Shown: positions 1-12,023, numbered from the stretch's first letter. The stretch: 64,000 nucleotides of DNA from Monosiga brevicollis MX1 (GCF_000002865.3 NW_001865051.1:284424-348423), one strand, 5' to 3'. Numbers and translations: made by a program. The notes: generated by a model from the letters alone, not told the origin.

Positions 1-54
1 CTCTTCGTTGGCTTCACTCTCATCTGTACTCCTCGTCTTCATCATTGCATTCAG

Positions 55-161
55 GTGACAAGTCCACCGTGCACCACGCCGTCTACGGCGGCATCAGAGA
101 CATCACATGCAAGTACCGAGGCGCGAACACGAGAAGCCTCAAGCGCCGCTGTGGACCGTAG
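55..161 (+). CDS. 3' terminal exon of an unidentified gene
   Basis: A pyrimidine-rich stretch ending in CAG at 54 looks like a 3' splice site. Reading from the third base of this exon gives 34 codons ending in TAG at 159-161, and almost every third position is G or C, which is the codon habit of the other genes here. The peptide starts D-K-S-T-V-H-H-A-V-Y and ends in a basic tail (R-S-L-K-R-R-C-G-P). The overlapping frames are longer but have poorer codon bias. A polyadenylation signal AATAAA lies downstream at 335-340. I do not recognise the protein; the rest of the gene is outside the window. Confidence 0.45.
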
Positions 162-1065
162 CTCTTCCCCATCAATCGTCCAAACTCGGTCTCCACGTCG
201 AACACACCTTGCACGAGTGGCGCAGTGGCAACCACATCCCAAGAAGAGAAAATCGTCTAAGTCCACCCAATGAGGAAACAGCTTGCTTACTAAGTGTTTA
301 GAAAAAAAAATCGTCCCGGGCGTTTGTCAATCGAAATAAACCTTGAATGACCATTGATCAATCGGAACTTGTCTTGTCCATCTGCTTCTACCCACCAAGT
401 TGTCTCATTGCTTCGCTGACTCGTCTTATGGCGCTGCCATTTGACATACCAATCAGAGCCATGTAGCCCTAGAGAGTCAAAGCCAAATAAGTTTCGTATG
501 GAAAAGAAATGGGATTTATTTCAAAATAAATGATTTTCTGGTCTTTGGGCTGCTATGGCATCCACAGGAAGCGTATGAACACAAGAGCACCCTCGTTTGA
601 TCCGCAAAAATTTAGCGCTTCTGCTGTGCTTGATTTGAAACGCACAGCAGACAGAATCGCCGAGCACGACCCGAAATACTGACTGCCAATTAATCGCACC
701 TGCCTCAATCCCAAGAGCAATATGTTGTTACAAAAAGGGAATACATATGTTACTTTCAAGGAGGTGACCGAACTATCCCGCTGAACAACATATTAAGGTA
801 CATTCAGCAGACGGACGCCATCTGACATCTGACATCTGATATCTTGTTGATTTCGCTGACAATTTATAGAGTATGGTCACTGATTTCGATTATATGTTAT
901 CATGACTGATTTCGTGGCTTTATGCACACGTGCATCTTTGCAAGGCAACTGCAAGCACACGCTGACTTACTTTGGAGCTTGCGTGACTCTTACCCCACAC
1001 ACACACACACACAGATGTGGTGCTACCATATGTTAGATCGAGCCAGGATCACATTGCCGCCCTTT

Positions 1066-1164
<99 letters not shown>

Positions 1165-2102
1165 CAACAGGCGCAAGTCACTCGCTTCGACGTTTTTCCG
1201 GCTCAAGCAGCCATATCACTTGCCCTGGTTCAATTTGGGTCGCGGTCTGCTGAGGCCGACTTGATACAGGTACACAGACGAACAGAGTTGGAGCTGGAGT
1301 CAACTTGACTGGCCCGTACGCCCCGGCGCGACTTTTGATTCAAAGCCAACTGGTAGGAGCATCTTCCTTGTCCGCATGTGGTCTGCCCACGTTTGCCACG
1401 CGTATCTGGAGGTCTCCCGCTGGACCGCCTGCAGTCGTCGTGTCCAGGGCGCTCTTTGCTGCGCAGCGCAAAGGGGGGCACGAGCCTGGCTCTGTGCGCG
1501 TGTGGGTTTATCCCTGTTTGTTTTTCTCGGTCAAGTGTTGGCCTGCGAGTGTCGTTGTCCATCGCTTTTCTCCTCCTTGTCTCAGCTACACTACTCGTGT
1601 TTTTGGCATGTGTGTGTGGTCTCTCTTCTCGAGTTGCCACGACCTTGCACCCCCGCTCCCACATCCAATGATCTCTCTGTCTCAGTCGTGTGATGCGTCT
1701 TCTTAATGTTTGCCCTGACATGTATCCCTCTCTCATTTTTTCACATCCGAATGGTAATGATCCCCTTCCTTGCTCGATCCGCGTGTAGCCCTCCACCTCT
1801 CCTGCGAGGCAAATTTGCTTTCCTGGTCCTGCCCCGCCGCCCCTCTTTTTCGGCGGTTTCTGGCGAGGTAGGCTCTCAGTACTTGCTCTAATCATTTCTT
1901 CTCCTTCCCCTCGTTTGCCCCTGCTCAGCCTCGCCTGCTTCTTTTTTAATGCGTGTTGCTCTATCTTTCTTCGCACGTGTTGCTTGTGGTGCTGGCACCG
2001 TCTCACTCGGGACCATTGGCTCCCCCCCGGCGCGTTCTTCTTTGCGTAGAGCTGAAAACGAAATGACTTGAACCCTTTGGTTTTTGGGCCCCCGATCTTG
2101 CC
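162..2102. other. Intergenic region with simple repeats
   Basis: No convincing gene. It holds an AATAAA signal at 335-340 for the upstream gene, a triple repeat of the ATCTGACA word near 820-842, a long GA tract, and a C/T-rich stretch (about 1300-2000) leading into the ADCK2-like gene. Long open frames across 1230-2280 on the minus strand have no recognisable domain and look like consequences of composition. Confidence 0.6.
1070..1162. repeat. (GA)n microsatellite
   Basis: An uninterrupted GA dinucleotide tract of about 90 bp in the intergenic region upstream of the ADCK2-like gene. Confidence 0.95.
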
Positions 2103-4289
2103 ATGTCGCTGTTTCGCAATGCCAGCCGCCTCGTCGGCTCTGGCCGCGCTGCCAGCTGCTTGGTGGCTACGGGTCGCCAGATGATTGTTTCGAACGCACG
2201 CTTGACGCCCACGGCCCCGACGTTGCTTCGCTTCACACCCGTTCGCGTCGCATTGCGACCCAACTCGAGCTGGGTGCCGCAATGGTCAGCTCGACCGGCC
2301 GTGCTGCCCGTCGCCTCTGTGCCGCTGGCCACGGCCTGCTTCGCCCTGCGTAGCCTCGTCCCCATCGCACAATGCTCCCCTGCGGCAGAGCAGCCCGCCA
2401 TCACCCGCAACGTGGCCACCCTCAGTCAGACCATGGACCACCTGAAAGGTACGACTTTGTTCCTCCGCTGTCCTTTTGGATCAGCTAGATCCGATCGTTT
2501 CTCATCTCTCCGCGCCTCTGGCTTGTGTACACAATAGAGGAGAAGGTGTTGCGCCGCTTATTTCGCATCTTTAGTCGTGCTCTTCGCCACATCTTGCTCT
2601 TCACCCCCGTACGTGTCTTTGGTCGTGAGCCCCGGCAGACATGGTGAGCCCAAGCTCTCAGTATCCGTGACACTCTCATTGAACCTCTTCCCCACCCCTG
2701 ATGGGATGACTCTAGGTGTTGTGTGCCTTTCCGTTCGCCTATCTGCTGAACCGAGTCGGTTTTATCTGGAACGGCTGGTGGTCGTGGTTTCTGTGGACCA
2801 TTCAAGTGTCTGGCCCAACCTTTATCAAGTTTGGCCAGTGGGCCTCATCGCGCCGCGATCTTTTCTCTGTCGAAGTTTGCAACCGCTGTGCTCAGCTGCA
2901 CGCATCTGTCATGCACCACACCGTGGCTGAAACCGAGGTACGTTTAGAGGGCAGGTTGGCCCAAAACTCAGTTACTCCCTCTCCCTGGTACAGCTTTGCC
3001 AGCTCCACCTGCTTACCATGCCGATGCTGGCAGGCCACCTTGGACGAGTCCTTTGGCGTCGGCTGGCGTGACATTATGGTCCTGGAGCCCATTCCCGTGG
3101 GATCGGGCTGCGTCGCCCAAGTCTACCGTGCTCATCTCAAGCACCCATCTGGCAAAGGCCCCTCGGATGTGGCCGTCAAGGTCATTCACCCCCAAGTTCA
3201 AAAGCAGGTTATCGACGATGTGGACCTGCTGCGCTTTGTGGCCAAGGCGATTGAGCTGATCCCCATGCTGCGATGGGTCTCGGCTCGGGATGGTGTGGAA
3301 GAGTTTTCGCGCTCCATGACCGAGCAGCTCGACTTGCGCAACGAGGGCTACAACATGCTGCGCTTCCAGGAGAACTTTAAAGGTAAGCACTCAATTGTGA
3401 CTGGTGATAGCGCCTGCACGTGCTTGTTGGCGAACCCGATGGTCCTCGCCATGGTCTGTTGCTGTTCTGATTTTGATTTCGCACCTCCTTTACCTGCCTG
3501 ATGACAGATGTGTCGGACGTGATTGTTCCTCGCGTTATTCCTGAGCTGACGAGCGAGAACGTTTTGGTGGAAACATACGAGGAGGGCCAGCCGATGCACG
3601 TCATGTTTGATGGCGACGAGAAGTTGCGTCGACGCTTGGCGCGTCGTGGTCTGGAGCTCTTTTTCAAGATGATGTTCAAGGACAACTTTATTCACGGTGA
3701 TTTGCACCCGGGCAACATGCGCGTGACTGGTGTGGACGAGCATGGTCAGCCCACGGGCGAGCCCGTGAAGATTTTGTTGCTTGATGGCGGCATCATCACG
3801 GAAATGACTCGTCGGGATCGCGCCAACTTTATCGACTTGTTTGGTGCCATTGTACACAAGGACGGCCGGGAGTGCGGTCGTCTGATGCTGAGCCGTGCCC
3901 GCCTCCACGATTGCGATGATCCTGAGGGCTTCATCTCCTCCGTTGACAAGCTTGTGCGCACCGCGTGCGACATTACCGATGCCGGGTTTCGCGATCTGAA
4001 CGTGAGTGGGTCGTCGTCCTCCTCCTCCTCCCGACCTGACCCTGTCTACGAGGGCGAGCGGTTGGGTCTCGACACGAGTTGTTTTGTCGCGGTGTCAGCT
4101 GTCCATCTGGATGCGGGTGGGAATGACGCTCCTGGATGGCGCTCTGACTGACTCCTTTTTCACCTTGCTTTTTCCCCTGGGCGTTTGCCGCTGTCGCAGT
4201 CGGGCATGCGCCTCAACAAGGTGCAAGTCGGCGAGCTTCTACAACGAGTGCTCACGCTGATGTGCCAGTACCGGTTCGTTATTGGCCAT

Positions 4290-4327
<38 letters not shown>

Positions 4328-4713
4328 CTTTTTGCCTGTACCTGTGATCAAGGTACCAATGCGCTGCACTGATGCCGATGGCTTGTCGTCTTGTGCGGTT
4401 CAGGGTGAAGATTGAAAGCAACTTTACCAATGTTTTGATTGGCATCATGGTGCGCGATTACTGAACGGTTTTTGCTGTCCGCTCTTGGCTTGCCTCCGTC
4501 ATGATATCAAGGCAGAGAAGAGAAAGGGGCTGCGGCGGGGTATGGGAACGTGCTCGCCACTCACTCACTGTTTTTGCCGTCTCCGTGAACGATCTTCAGG
4601 TGGCTGAGGGCGTTGGCCGAGCACTGGATCCTGAAGTCGATTTGATGGTGTTGGCAGGACCCATCCTGCTGAAGGAAAAGGCCAAGATGGCACTGTTAGG
4701 CCAAATGCACTAG
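2103..4713 (+). CDS. ADCK2: ADCK2-like mitochondrial UbiB/ABC1 atypical kinase
   Basis: Eight exons read through in phase: 2103-2448, 2538-2608, 2716-2937, 3034-3382, 3508-4001, 4200-4273, 4404-4449 and 4600-4713, about 571 aa. The first exon encodes an Arg/Ser/Ala-rich, acid-poor leader typical of mitochondrial import. The UbiB hallmarks follow: the KxGQ motif in F-I-K-F-G-Q-W-A-S-S-R-R-D-L, the modified nucleotide loop G-S-G-C-V-A-Q-V-Y, a VAVKV lysine, E-Q-L-D-L-R-N-E, the catalytic F-I-H-G-D-L-H-P-G-N and the metal-binding aspartate in L-L-L-D-G-G. The LLDGG form and the C-terminal exons fit the ADCK2 branch rather than COQ8. The family acts in coenzyme Q and lipid metabolism. The sixth intron has a long T tract, and the exon 6 donor (GTTCGT) is weak, so that junction is the least certain. 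Confidence 0.88.
4292..4327. repeat. Poly(T) tract inside an ADCK2 intron
   Basis: About 36 consecutive T on the sense strand between exons 6 and 7 of the ADCK2-like gene, followed by further T-rich sequence. Confidence 0.9.
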
Positions 4714-5596
4714 TTTTTTTCACCTGCCCCTCCGCCCCATCTGGCGTGTTGCATGTTTGTGTCTTCCCGAATGTTCGCGTTCTTTGTTGCATGTTTCCTG
4801 TGTTTGTTCTTACGGGAAATGCGATCTACCCGCCCAACGCCACAAATTGATTGTGGAGCTTGTTCATGGTTGGCCTCTTGACGCCTCTTCAAGCTGAAGG
4901 GGGCCTTGAGTGTGAGGTTTTTTGAGAACAAGGTCGTCTTGATGCGGGTGCCGTGGCTGTTCTGTGGGACCGCGGGGTTGATTTCTTGGTAAAAACGGGC
5001 ATGGTCGACGCAGCGGGGCAACCTGACAGCCCACTTAGTTAGCACGAGAGGAGTGACAGAAGTTGTTGGGGGGTGGGGGGTGAAGAGGGTTTGACTTTTT
5101 CAGAATCGAACGGCGAGCCCCCCAAACCCACAACAACACATCCATCCAGCAGCTCAGATGCCATGTGATGTGACATTCATGCAACCGCCCCATCACCCTA
5201 ACGTCGAGGAAGCATCCCGACCTGACTGGAACGTGATGGACTTACCCACACTTTATCTCATCAAAGCGTGACTTTATCCACACTATGAAGTGTCAGCCAA
5301 GCCGGAGGTTGACGGAGTTACGGTTGTGGAATTACTTCCCGCGACCCAAACGGCAGCGCCCTCCAAGCAGTACACGCTGCTTGACCGGAAACGAACCAAC
5401 AAAAAAGGATAAAAGGATAGAAAGGAAAGCGGAACTTGGGTGTGCGTGCATCTGCGCAGGGTGCGTGCTTGTTCTGGGCCGCATATCTCTTGCGAACCCC
5501 AGACTTCCAACCATTTGACCTTGCTGGCAGAGATTGCACCACTGAATCTCTCTTTCTCTCTCTTTCTCTCGCGACTTTCTCTCTCTTAATACTTTT

Positions 5597-5644
<48 letters not shown>

Positions 5645-6837
5645 CTCTCTCTACTTTCTCTCTCTACTTTCTCTCTCTACTTTCTCTCTCTACTTTCTCT
5701 CTCTACTTTCTCTCTCTACTTTCTCTCTCTACTTTCTCTCTCTACTTTCTCTCTCTACTTTCTCTCTCTACTTTCTCTCTCTACTTTCTCTCTCTACTTT
5801 CTCTCTCTACTTTCTCTCTCTACTTTCTCCATCTCAGTCTCTCTCTCACTTCATCTCTCTGTCTCCCTGTCTCTCTCTCTCTTCATCTCTCTGTCTCTCT
5901 CTCTCTCTCTGTGTTGCGCGTTTCTCAATTTCGATCAAGCCAGGTTGATCGCGCGCACACACGTCAGGCGACCGGTGACCTGTGAATGCATTCACGGTGA
6001 GTTGGCAGTGCCTCGGGCACACGGTTTGATCATATCCTTTTTACATGCCTACCCCCTTCCTCGTTGAGCCATCCCTCCCTGTGAGATCTGCTATCAATGT
6101 GCACAGCAAAAGCCATTGCCAACTTGTGATCACCATCACGACCACCATCGCCTGATGCACTCCAAGCGCTCGCCAGCCCTCGTACTTTGCCAGACAAGGG
6201 TGTGGGGAGAAACCCGACTCAATCGCTCACACTCCTCTGCTTTCCATGTTGAATCCCTCTATTCCTCCCGTCGAGCAGCAAACTCTTTGTCCCTCCTACA
6301 ACCCATCATTCGCGCACACACCGTTGCGACCGACCAACGCACACATCCGCTCACACAAACCCACTTGCTGGCAATTCCCTGTTGGCGGTCCCGCCTGCAC
6401 CCCGACTCCTCTGATCCCTTGCCCTGTTGTGTGTTGTGTAACCTTCCGCCTCCCCATCTCTGTAGCTTTCAGTCTGCTGAAAACGGCAGCGCCCGCGTTG
6501 AATAGCTTACTGCCGTCATCATCCTGTTCTGACTTGCCATCCTTTCTTCGACCGGTTGACAAGTGGCCTCGACGAGCGTGTGCGAATTCTGAACAGTTTT
6601 TCAGTTGGACTCATTCGCCGTCTTCGACGGCCGCCGCCTCCTCTCCCTTGTGGCCAACTGTTCATCTGCTCTTCCCTCCTGCCCGTGGCCCAGGCACCCA
6701 TTGCCGCCTCAAATCCTTGTAGCGGCTCTGGCGCCCGGGCTCGCTCAAAGTCATCCTCCTCGCCACGCTTCTGCCACGACACAACTTTTGCCGCTCACTC
6801 AAGCCTCCTCCAGCGGCGCTCCCATCAGCGCGCCGCC
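4714..6837. other. Intergenic region with minisatellite; possible 5' UTR at its end
   Basis: No supported coding region was found between the ADCK2-like stop and the start of the Q/H-rich gene. The central part is the 13-bp CT-rich minisatellite listed separately. The last 280 bp stay open in the frame of the downstream gene but contain no in-frame ATG, so they are probably 5' UTR. Confidence 0.6.
5636..5828. repeat. 13-bp CT-rich minisatellite
   Basis: About fifteen nearly perfect copies of the 13-mer CTACTTTCTCTCT head to tail, flanked on both sides by degenerate (TC)n sequence (about 5545-5935). The surrounding CT microsatellite is the likely source of the unit. Confidence 0.95.
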
Positions 6838-9800
6838 ATGGCCAAAAGCGCCACCTCCGAGTCAGGCCCTGGCCGCGACTTGCCACATGTGCGCAGCAGC
6901 GCCAAACGGTCGCCGGTCGCCTCAGACACGTCCGCAGCCCCCGTTCTACCCCACGAACGCTTCTGCCAAACCGACCTTCCGCCTGCGTCGACGAGTGGAT
7001 ATGCTCCCGCCATGTCGCCCGAGTACAGCCAGCTGCTCTGGTGTAACTATGTGCAATGGCTCACTGCCCTTCAGCAGCAGCTCCTTCAGGCCCAACTCTA
7101 CCAGCACCAGCAGCACCAGCAACAACACCAGCACCACCAGTATCAGCAGCATCAACAACAACATCAGCAACAGTTTCAACAGCAGCAGCACCACCACCAC
7201 CACCAGCAACACCCTCAGTCCCAATATCCGCATTCTCAGCCCTACCTACAATCCAAGCAACAGTCGCCATTATCGCAGCCCCCACAGCACAGCCAACAAC
7301 AGCCTTCTCAACAGAATCGCCAACCGCAGCCCACCCCTCCCACACATCCCGCCATGTTTGCGCAATTCCCCTCCGCCTCAAACTTCACGCTTGGCCAACC
7401 ACATGCCCCAGGCTCGACATCCACGACGCCCTCCTTTGCGCCTCATCTTCCGCCTCATGCCCCCCTCTTCATGCAACAACAAATGCAGCAACAACATGCC
7501 GCCGCAGTAGCCGCCGCCGCTCGCGGCTACACTTACCGGCCCGGTTCGCAACGTACCCCAGACTCTGGGGGGGGACCCCATGATCACGATCAGGACCGAG
7601 GCCGCAGTCGCAGCCGCAGCCGCAGCCGCAGCCGTGGACGCGAACGCGAACGCCATCTTGACCAAGTCGCCGCAGATGACGCTGCAATGGACACTACAGA
7701 CACCAATCCACCTCTTGATCACAGTCGTGACCGGGGCCGTGCTCGAACCCGAGCTCGCGCTCAACTGACAACTTCGGCAGATGCTGAAGTCTCCAGACCT
7801 GATGACGCTCGCCCCACGCTGGCACCAGGCACCGCACAACGTGCCCACTCTCGCCAGCAACTCCCAAGCTTTCCAGCCACGACTCCACATACAGCTGGAC
7901 CCCCAGCACACCCGGCATCGGCACAAGGCCCAGCTGACGCGCACGAGCCGGTCCGCTTAGCCACCAAGGCGCTAGCCCAAGGCCCTGGGACCCGCGCCAA
8001 GGTTGCATCCGAAGACAATGACGCTGACAGCGAGGCCGACGAACCCGCGGCTGCGGCCCAGTTTCCAGAACCCCTAGCGCCACACGTCCAATCTCAATTG
8101 GAGAACGCTCGGGGGCAGAGCCGCACACGAAGCCATCTGCGGACGAAGAACGCGGCACATGGCCGCAGCCGTAGCAGCAGCAGCAGTGGTGGCGAGCGCG
8201 AGCATCAGAATGACCGTGACCGTGAACGTGAACGAGATCGCGACCGGAATCATGAACGAAGCCGCAGCCGCAGTCGCAGTCATGGCCGCAGCCGCAGCCG
8301 CAGCCACGGTCGCAGCCGACGTCACCACCATCACCACAAGAATGACGCAGGGGCCTCCAACCCGATGCCCTCAACCAAGCGCAATGCAGCCACAACAACC
8401 GCGCCTGTTCCCATGCCCATGGGCCAGTTGTCACCTCAGCAAGCCCAGCAACTTCTCTTTCAATTGCATCCCTTGCAAGCGCCATTCGCCGCCTCCCACT
8501 CGGGCATGCTACCCACAGTCCCAACCTCGCTTGGCCCCTCACCCATGATGACGTTTGGCACGCCAGGCATGCCGCCGGCTCCTGCGCCAGCTCCACCTGG
8601 CGTCTATCAGCCATGGGCCACCCAGCCCTTTCCCATGGCATCACCATATGAACCTGCGGCCACCATGGGTGTACCGGGTCAGGCTGCTGACCTCGAGCCT
8701 CAGGTAGAGAGCACCCCGCTGGATCAAGCCGGCATGTCTGCTGCCAAGCATCATGCGTACAAGCGCCGCCAGCGTGATAAGGCCGGTGAATCAGATGCCT
8801 CGGGCCATGGCAGTAAGCGCGTCAAGGCTGATTCTGGCATTTCTGCTTCAACAATGACGGGCTGGATTTCTCTAGCGCACTTTAACGATGAGCAGTTGCA
8901 CGAGTACACTCGCCGACTTGCCTGCCACCGCCCAATTGGGACTGTCAACTGGATTTGCGACTGGGTTTCAGGGGTGCGCCAGCCCGAACCGCAGGAAAAG
9001 GATGCCTTTTTTGCTCAGAAGGTCGAGCTGTTCATGCCCAACATTGAGGCCTTTTCATCGACCATGTCACATGCCGGGACGCACACAGTCGAAGAAGGTG
9101 ACTCAGCCCGCGACGACAAGTCCCCAGCAGGCGATCAGGCTGAACAGCTTGATGCAGAAGAGACAGCGCCCAAGTCGCACTACAACCACAGTCCCAGCCT
9201 CGACTTGAGCCGCAACGTTCGTGAGGTCACCAAGCGCTCACTAGCCCTGCGTCAGGCCAGCACGCAGAACTCAGCCCAACCACCAACAGGACCAGGCACT
9301 GCCGAGGACAACGCAGGCAAGCAAGCTTCGCCGCGTGCTGCAGCAGTGTCGAACACAGCTGACCTTGTGGCTTTGCCGTCAAAAGCATCCACAACAACCG
9401 CCATGGAGCCAGAGGCCGATGCTGCCGCTCAACAGCCCGAGGCCATTACTCAAGTGAGCCCCGACGCCAAAGACCCGGCGCATCGCGAGGAAGCTCTTGC
9501 AGCTGGCGGTGGGTCGTCTCGTGATGTCATGGCGCATGGTGACGGGCCCAAGGAGTCTTCGCAAAGCAGCAAGACCGAGCCCGGTGATGAGGCCGAAATG
9601 GACGCATGCAGCGACTCGAACGAGCATCGGGGCGAACCGGGCAGCCTGCAGTTTCGGTCATTCACGCAGCTGGCCAAGCGTGAGCGTCATCGCGAGCTGT
9701 TGATGGATACCCAGCGTCTTGACGATAACATTGCGTATTTGGCGTCGAAGGAAACACGCTTGCAGCGCCGCCTTCGTCGACTGGAGGCCAAGGTGCTCGA

Positions 9801-9900
9801 CCGCTTCAATGCTGGATCTCCGCTCGAAAGTCCAGCCTGCACGCCGCGACCTTCGCCCACTACTGCCGGCAACGTTCTGGCATCATCCGCCGTGCACTGA
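6838..9900 (+). CDS. Q/H-rich and RS-rich low-complexity protein (SR-like)
   Basis: A single long open frame of 1020 aa starting at an ATG in good context (GCCGCCATGG). Residues about 70-150 are a Gln/His-rich tract. Around 255-270, and again around 445-505, come alternating Arg-Ser, Arg-Glu and Arg-Asp dipeptides, then a short poly-His, as in SR and SR-related splicing proteins. A Pro/Met/Gln-rich segment follows. The only globular-looking piece is near residues 675-745 (W-I-S-L-A-H-F-N-D-E-Q ... V-N-W-I-C-D-W-V). The C terminus has a predicted coiled coil rich in Arg, Leu and Asp. No RNA-recognition motif was seen. A nuclear RNA-processing role is inferred from composition alone. No introns are needed, unusual among its neighbours. 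Confidence 0.8.
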   Translation: MAKSATSESGPGRDLPHVRSSAKRSPVASDTSAAPVLPHERFCQTDLPPASTSGYAPAMSPEYSQLLWCNYVQWLTALQQQLLQAQLYQHQQHQQQHQHHQYQQHQQQHQQQFQQQQHHHHHQQHPQSQYPHSQPYLQSKQQSPLSQPPQHSQQQPSQQNRQPQPTPPTHPAMFAQFPSASNFTLGQPHAPGSTSTTPSFAPHLPPHAPLFMQQQMQQQHAAAVAAAARGYTYRPGSQRTPDSGGGPHDHDQDRGRSRSRSRSRSRGRERERHLDQVAADDAAMDTTDTNPPLDHSRDRGRARTRARAQLTTSADAEVSRPDDARPTLAPGTAQRAHSRQQLPSFPATTPHTAGPPAHPASAQGPADAHEPVRLATKALAQGPGTRAKVASEDNDADSEADEPAAAAQFPEPLAPHVQSQLENARGQSRTRSHLRTKNAAHGRSRSSSSSGGEREHQNDRDRERERDRDRNHERSRSRSRSHGRSRSRSHGRSRRHHHHHKNDAGASNPMPSTKRNAATTTAPVPMPMGQLSPQQAQQLLFQLHPLQAPFAASHSGMLPTVPTSLGPSPMMTFGTPGMPPAPAPAPPGVYQPWATQPFPMASPYEPAATMGVPGQAADLEPQVESTPLDQAGMSAAKHHAYKRRQRDKAGESDASGHGSKRVKADSGISASTMTGWISLAHFNDEQLHEYTRRLACHRPIGTVNWICDWVSGVRQPEPQEKDAFFAQKVELFMPNIEAFSSTMSHAGTHTVEEGDSARDDKSPAGDQAEQLDAEETAPKSHYNHSPSLDLSRNVREVTKRSLALRQASTQNSAQPPTGPGTAEDNAGKQASPRAAAVSNTADLVALPSKASTTTAMEPEADAAAQQPEAITQVSPDAKDPAHREEALAAGGGSSRDVMAHGDGPKESSQSSKTEPGDEAEMDACSDSNEHRGEPGSLQFRSFTQLAKRERHRELLMDTQRLDDNIAYLASKETRLQRRLRRLEAKVLDRFNAGSPLESPACTPRPSPTTAGNVLASSAVH

Positions 9901-10456
9901 TGTTGAATTCGCGATGATTGTGTAAAGAACCCCTCTTTGGTGTTGAGTGAGATGGATGTTCGTGTTCATTACTTTTCCTTTATAGAATGTTAGCTCTTTA
10001 GAGTTGTGTGATGTGCTCCTTCCTGGTGCGGGGCAATAGAGTGTGTGCGATGTTGGCGCTGTGCTTTCGAGGCACTGAGCATTGAGCGCAGTGTTTTAAC
10101 TTTGTTCGTTTGAGCTATCCCCACTCTTGAAGAACAGCGTGATTTGTGAGCGACATGATTTTTCCTTTACTTGGTCTTTGACGACCATCGTTGAGCTGCA
10201 GATGGGTCTGCGACCCCTGCTCTTGATCGTTTGTGATGCAACCAAAATTTTAAAAAAAAAATTGAAATGAAACATCTTTCAAGCATACCCTATTTATTGC
10301 AGTGCCACGCTTGCGTCTCATTAGTACAAAGCGCGGGCGGGCGAGGTGTGGTTCTCAATTTCAAGTAAGCGGCTGGGTTTGAAAGGCGCGAGCCCTGAGC
10401 TTCTCAGAGCGCCATTGGAAGGCCGATGGATGAATGAAGCGTGACTGCGTAACGCT
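9901..10456. other. Convergent 3' intergenic region
   Basis: The spacer between the stop of the Q/H-rich gene and the stop of glyoxalase II on the other strand. It contains a short A run near 10250 and a TTTATT (AATAAA on the minus strand) near 10290 that could serve glyoxalase II polyadenylation. No gene seen. Confidence 0.6.
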
Positions 10457-12023
10457 CTACTTGCGACGCCCCCATGCAGTCTTGTCGGCACGCACTTTGG
10501 CCAGAGCTGCCACTGGGTCTGAACCCCAACCCCAACCACAAACGCATGCATGAGCAACTGACCACAACCCCCGCTCCCAGGAAAGGATGTGCAGAAGAAT
10601 GGTGGCTTGATATGGTTGACAAGGCAAGATGCCGCACCTGTTGTATCCGCATACTGAAGCACGGTTTGCTGGGTGCAGCGTACAAAAGGGTTGGTGGCCT
10701 TCTCCGCACCTACTGTCGTTGGCACTGTGTACTCATGTGCCTGCCAGGTGCAAAGCCAAATGCAGTCAATATGGGAAATAGCATGCATACACAACCGCTG
10801 GAAAGGCTGTGTTCATGTGTGTATGCTGCGACGGCCGAGGCTGTACCTCGCGGCGAGCACGGGCCCATGCCAGCCGATCTTGCACTTCCTGGCTATCAGG
10901 CTCGACCGTGGTCGCAAAAAGCAGGTTCTTCACAGTGTATTCGTGTCCAACAAAGAGCTGAGGTCAAGACAAACGGTGTTTGGAGTGAGCAGAGCCAAAC
11001 AAGGGCGCCCATGCGCTTCAGAGGGCAATGGCGGGGAGGTGAGGGATCAGTTCAACTTTTTGATCAAACTCACCTGGCTATCATCAGGTAGCGCACAGAT
11101 CTTGTCCACCAAGGCCGTCTTCATTTGTTGGGCAGTTCCCGAGTTGAAATTGCCACATCCCGCAACGAAAAGCCTGAGCCGCCACGCCGAGGCCATGGAC
11201 CAAGCACGGTATACAGAGGCAAGAGGGATTGATGCTGTGAGTCGGATGTTGCAAAACATGGACCACAGCCTGGCCGTGTGAGAGTGCGCGTGAGTGCGTG
11301 GGCGTGCCGTACGTGTCGCCTGTAAACGCGGCCGCTGGCTGATCGGCATGTCGAGCCACAAAGGTGACATGTCCAGGCGTGTGACAGGGAGTCTCAAGGA
11401 CTGTGATTTCTGTTTCACCCAGAGTCAGCCGTGTGGCTTCGTTGACCTAGAACGCAAGGAGTGATGTCAAATAACTAATTCACATCTTCATCAACCAAAA
11501 ACAGTGATCACAACGCCGGGCGCAGGCACGGGGCTGACCTCCTCGTCGACGGCCTCGGCATTGTCGCCCTGTCCTCCATAGATCCGAACGCTGGGGGCCT
11601 ATGCAGCGCGACGGCAGATTAGGTCTTTCGAGAAGAAGGGCTTGTTCATCGCTGTGCAGCGCTGCCGAGCCAAACACACTTGAACTCACCAGCTGTTTGA
11701 GCTGACCATTGCCTCCAGCGTGATCCCAATGGCTGTGCGTGGTGAGTGCCATGACAACCTGGACGCCGTGCTTTTTAGCTTCGTCCAACAGCTGACCACG
11801 AGGGGCGCCAGAAGCATATCAGCCGTGAGTTTGAGCCACCGCACAAGAGCCTGGTGGGCGCCATCGCTGCGTTTACAAGCGCAAATGGCACGGTCATCTG
11901 CTCACCATCCCAACGCACCTTCTGCGGCTCGACGGGGTCAACGACGGCCGCGAGCCGGGATGCCTGGTCAATCACAAGGTAGCTATAGTTGTCCTCAAGG
12001 ACCGGTACGATCACGACCTCCAT
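10457..12023 (-). CDS. HAGH: Glyoxalase II (hydroxyacylglutathione hydrolase)
   Basis: Eight exons in phase on the minus strand: 11919-12023, 11690-11791, 11503-11598, 11313-11446, 11074-11173, 10847-10957, 10638-10740 and 10457-10518, giving 270 aa, the usual length. The enzyme hydrolyses S-D-lactoylglutathione to D-lactate and glutathione. The start reads [16 protein letters not shown]. The metallo-beta-lactamase motifs are all present: [28 protein letters not shown] and G-H-E-Y-T. The C-terminal substrate-binding part includes K-A-T-N-P-F-V-R. No presequence is evident in this start, so this form is probably cytosolic. The exon 3 donor is the only doubtful junction. The start lies 383 bp from the divergent PARP1 start. 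Confidence 0.93.

Noticed and set aside
922-1308. A frame with a long Arg-Glu repeat
   Set aside because: It is the GA microsatellite translated, with no support on either side; the same applies to Arg-Glu frames at 33180 and 52800.
1230-2282. A 350-codon minus-strand frame upstream of the ADCK2-like gene
   Set aside because: It is Arg/Gln/His-rich without a recognisable domain, overlaps the first exon of the well-supported ADCK2-like gene, and looks like the complement of C/T-rich sequence.
5436-5948. A 170-codon Ser/Leu/Phe frame across the CT repeats
   Set aside because: It is simply the translation of the 13-bp minisatellite and flanking (TC)n; a 13-bp unit cycles through frames and shows no selection for a protein.
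7056-8647. Several long frames on both strands inside the Q/H-rich gene
   Set aside because: They are shadows of CAG/CAC/CGC-rich codons; only the 6838-9900 frame has a good start, SR-type dipeptides and an intact end.
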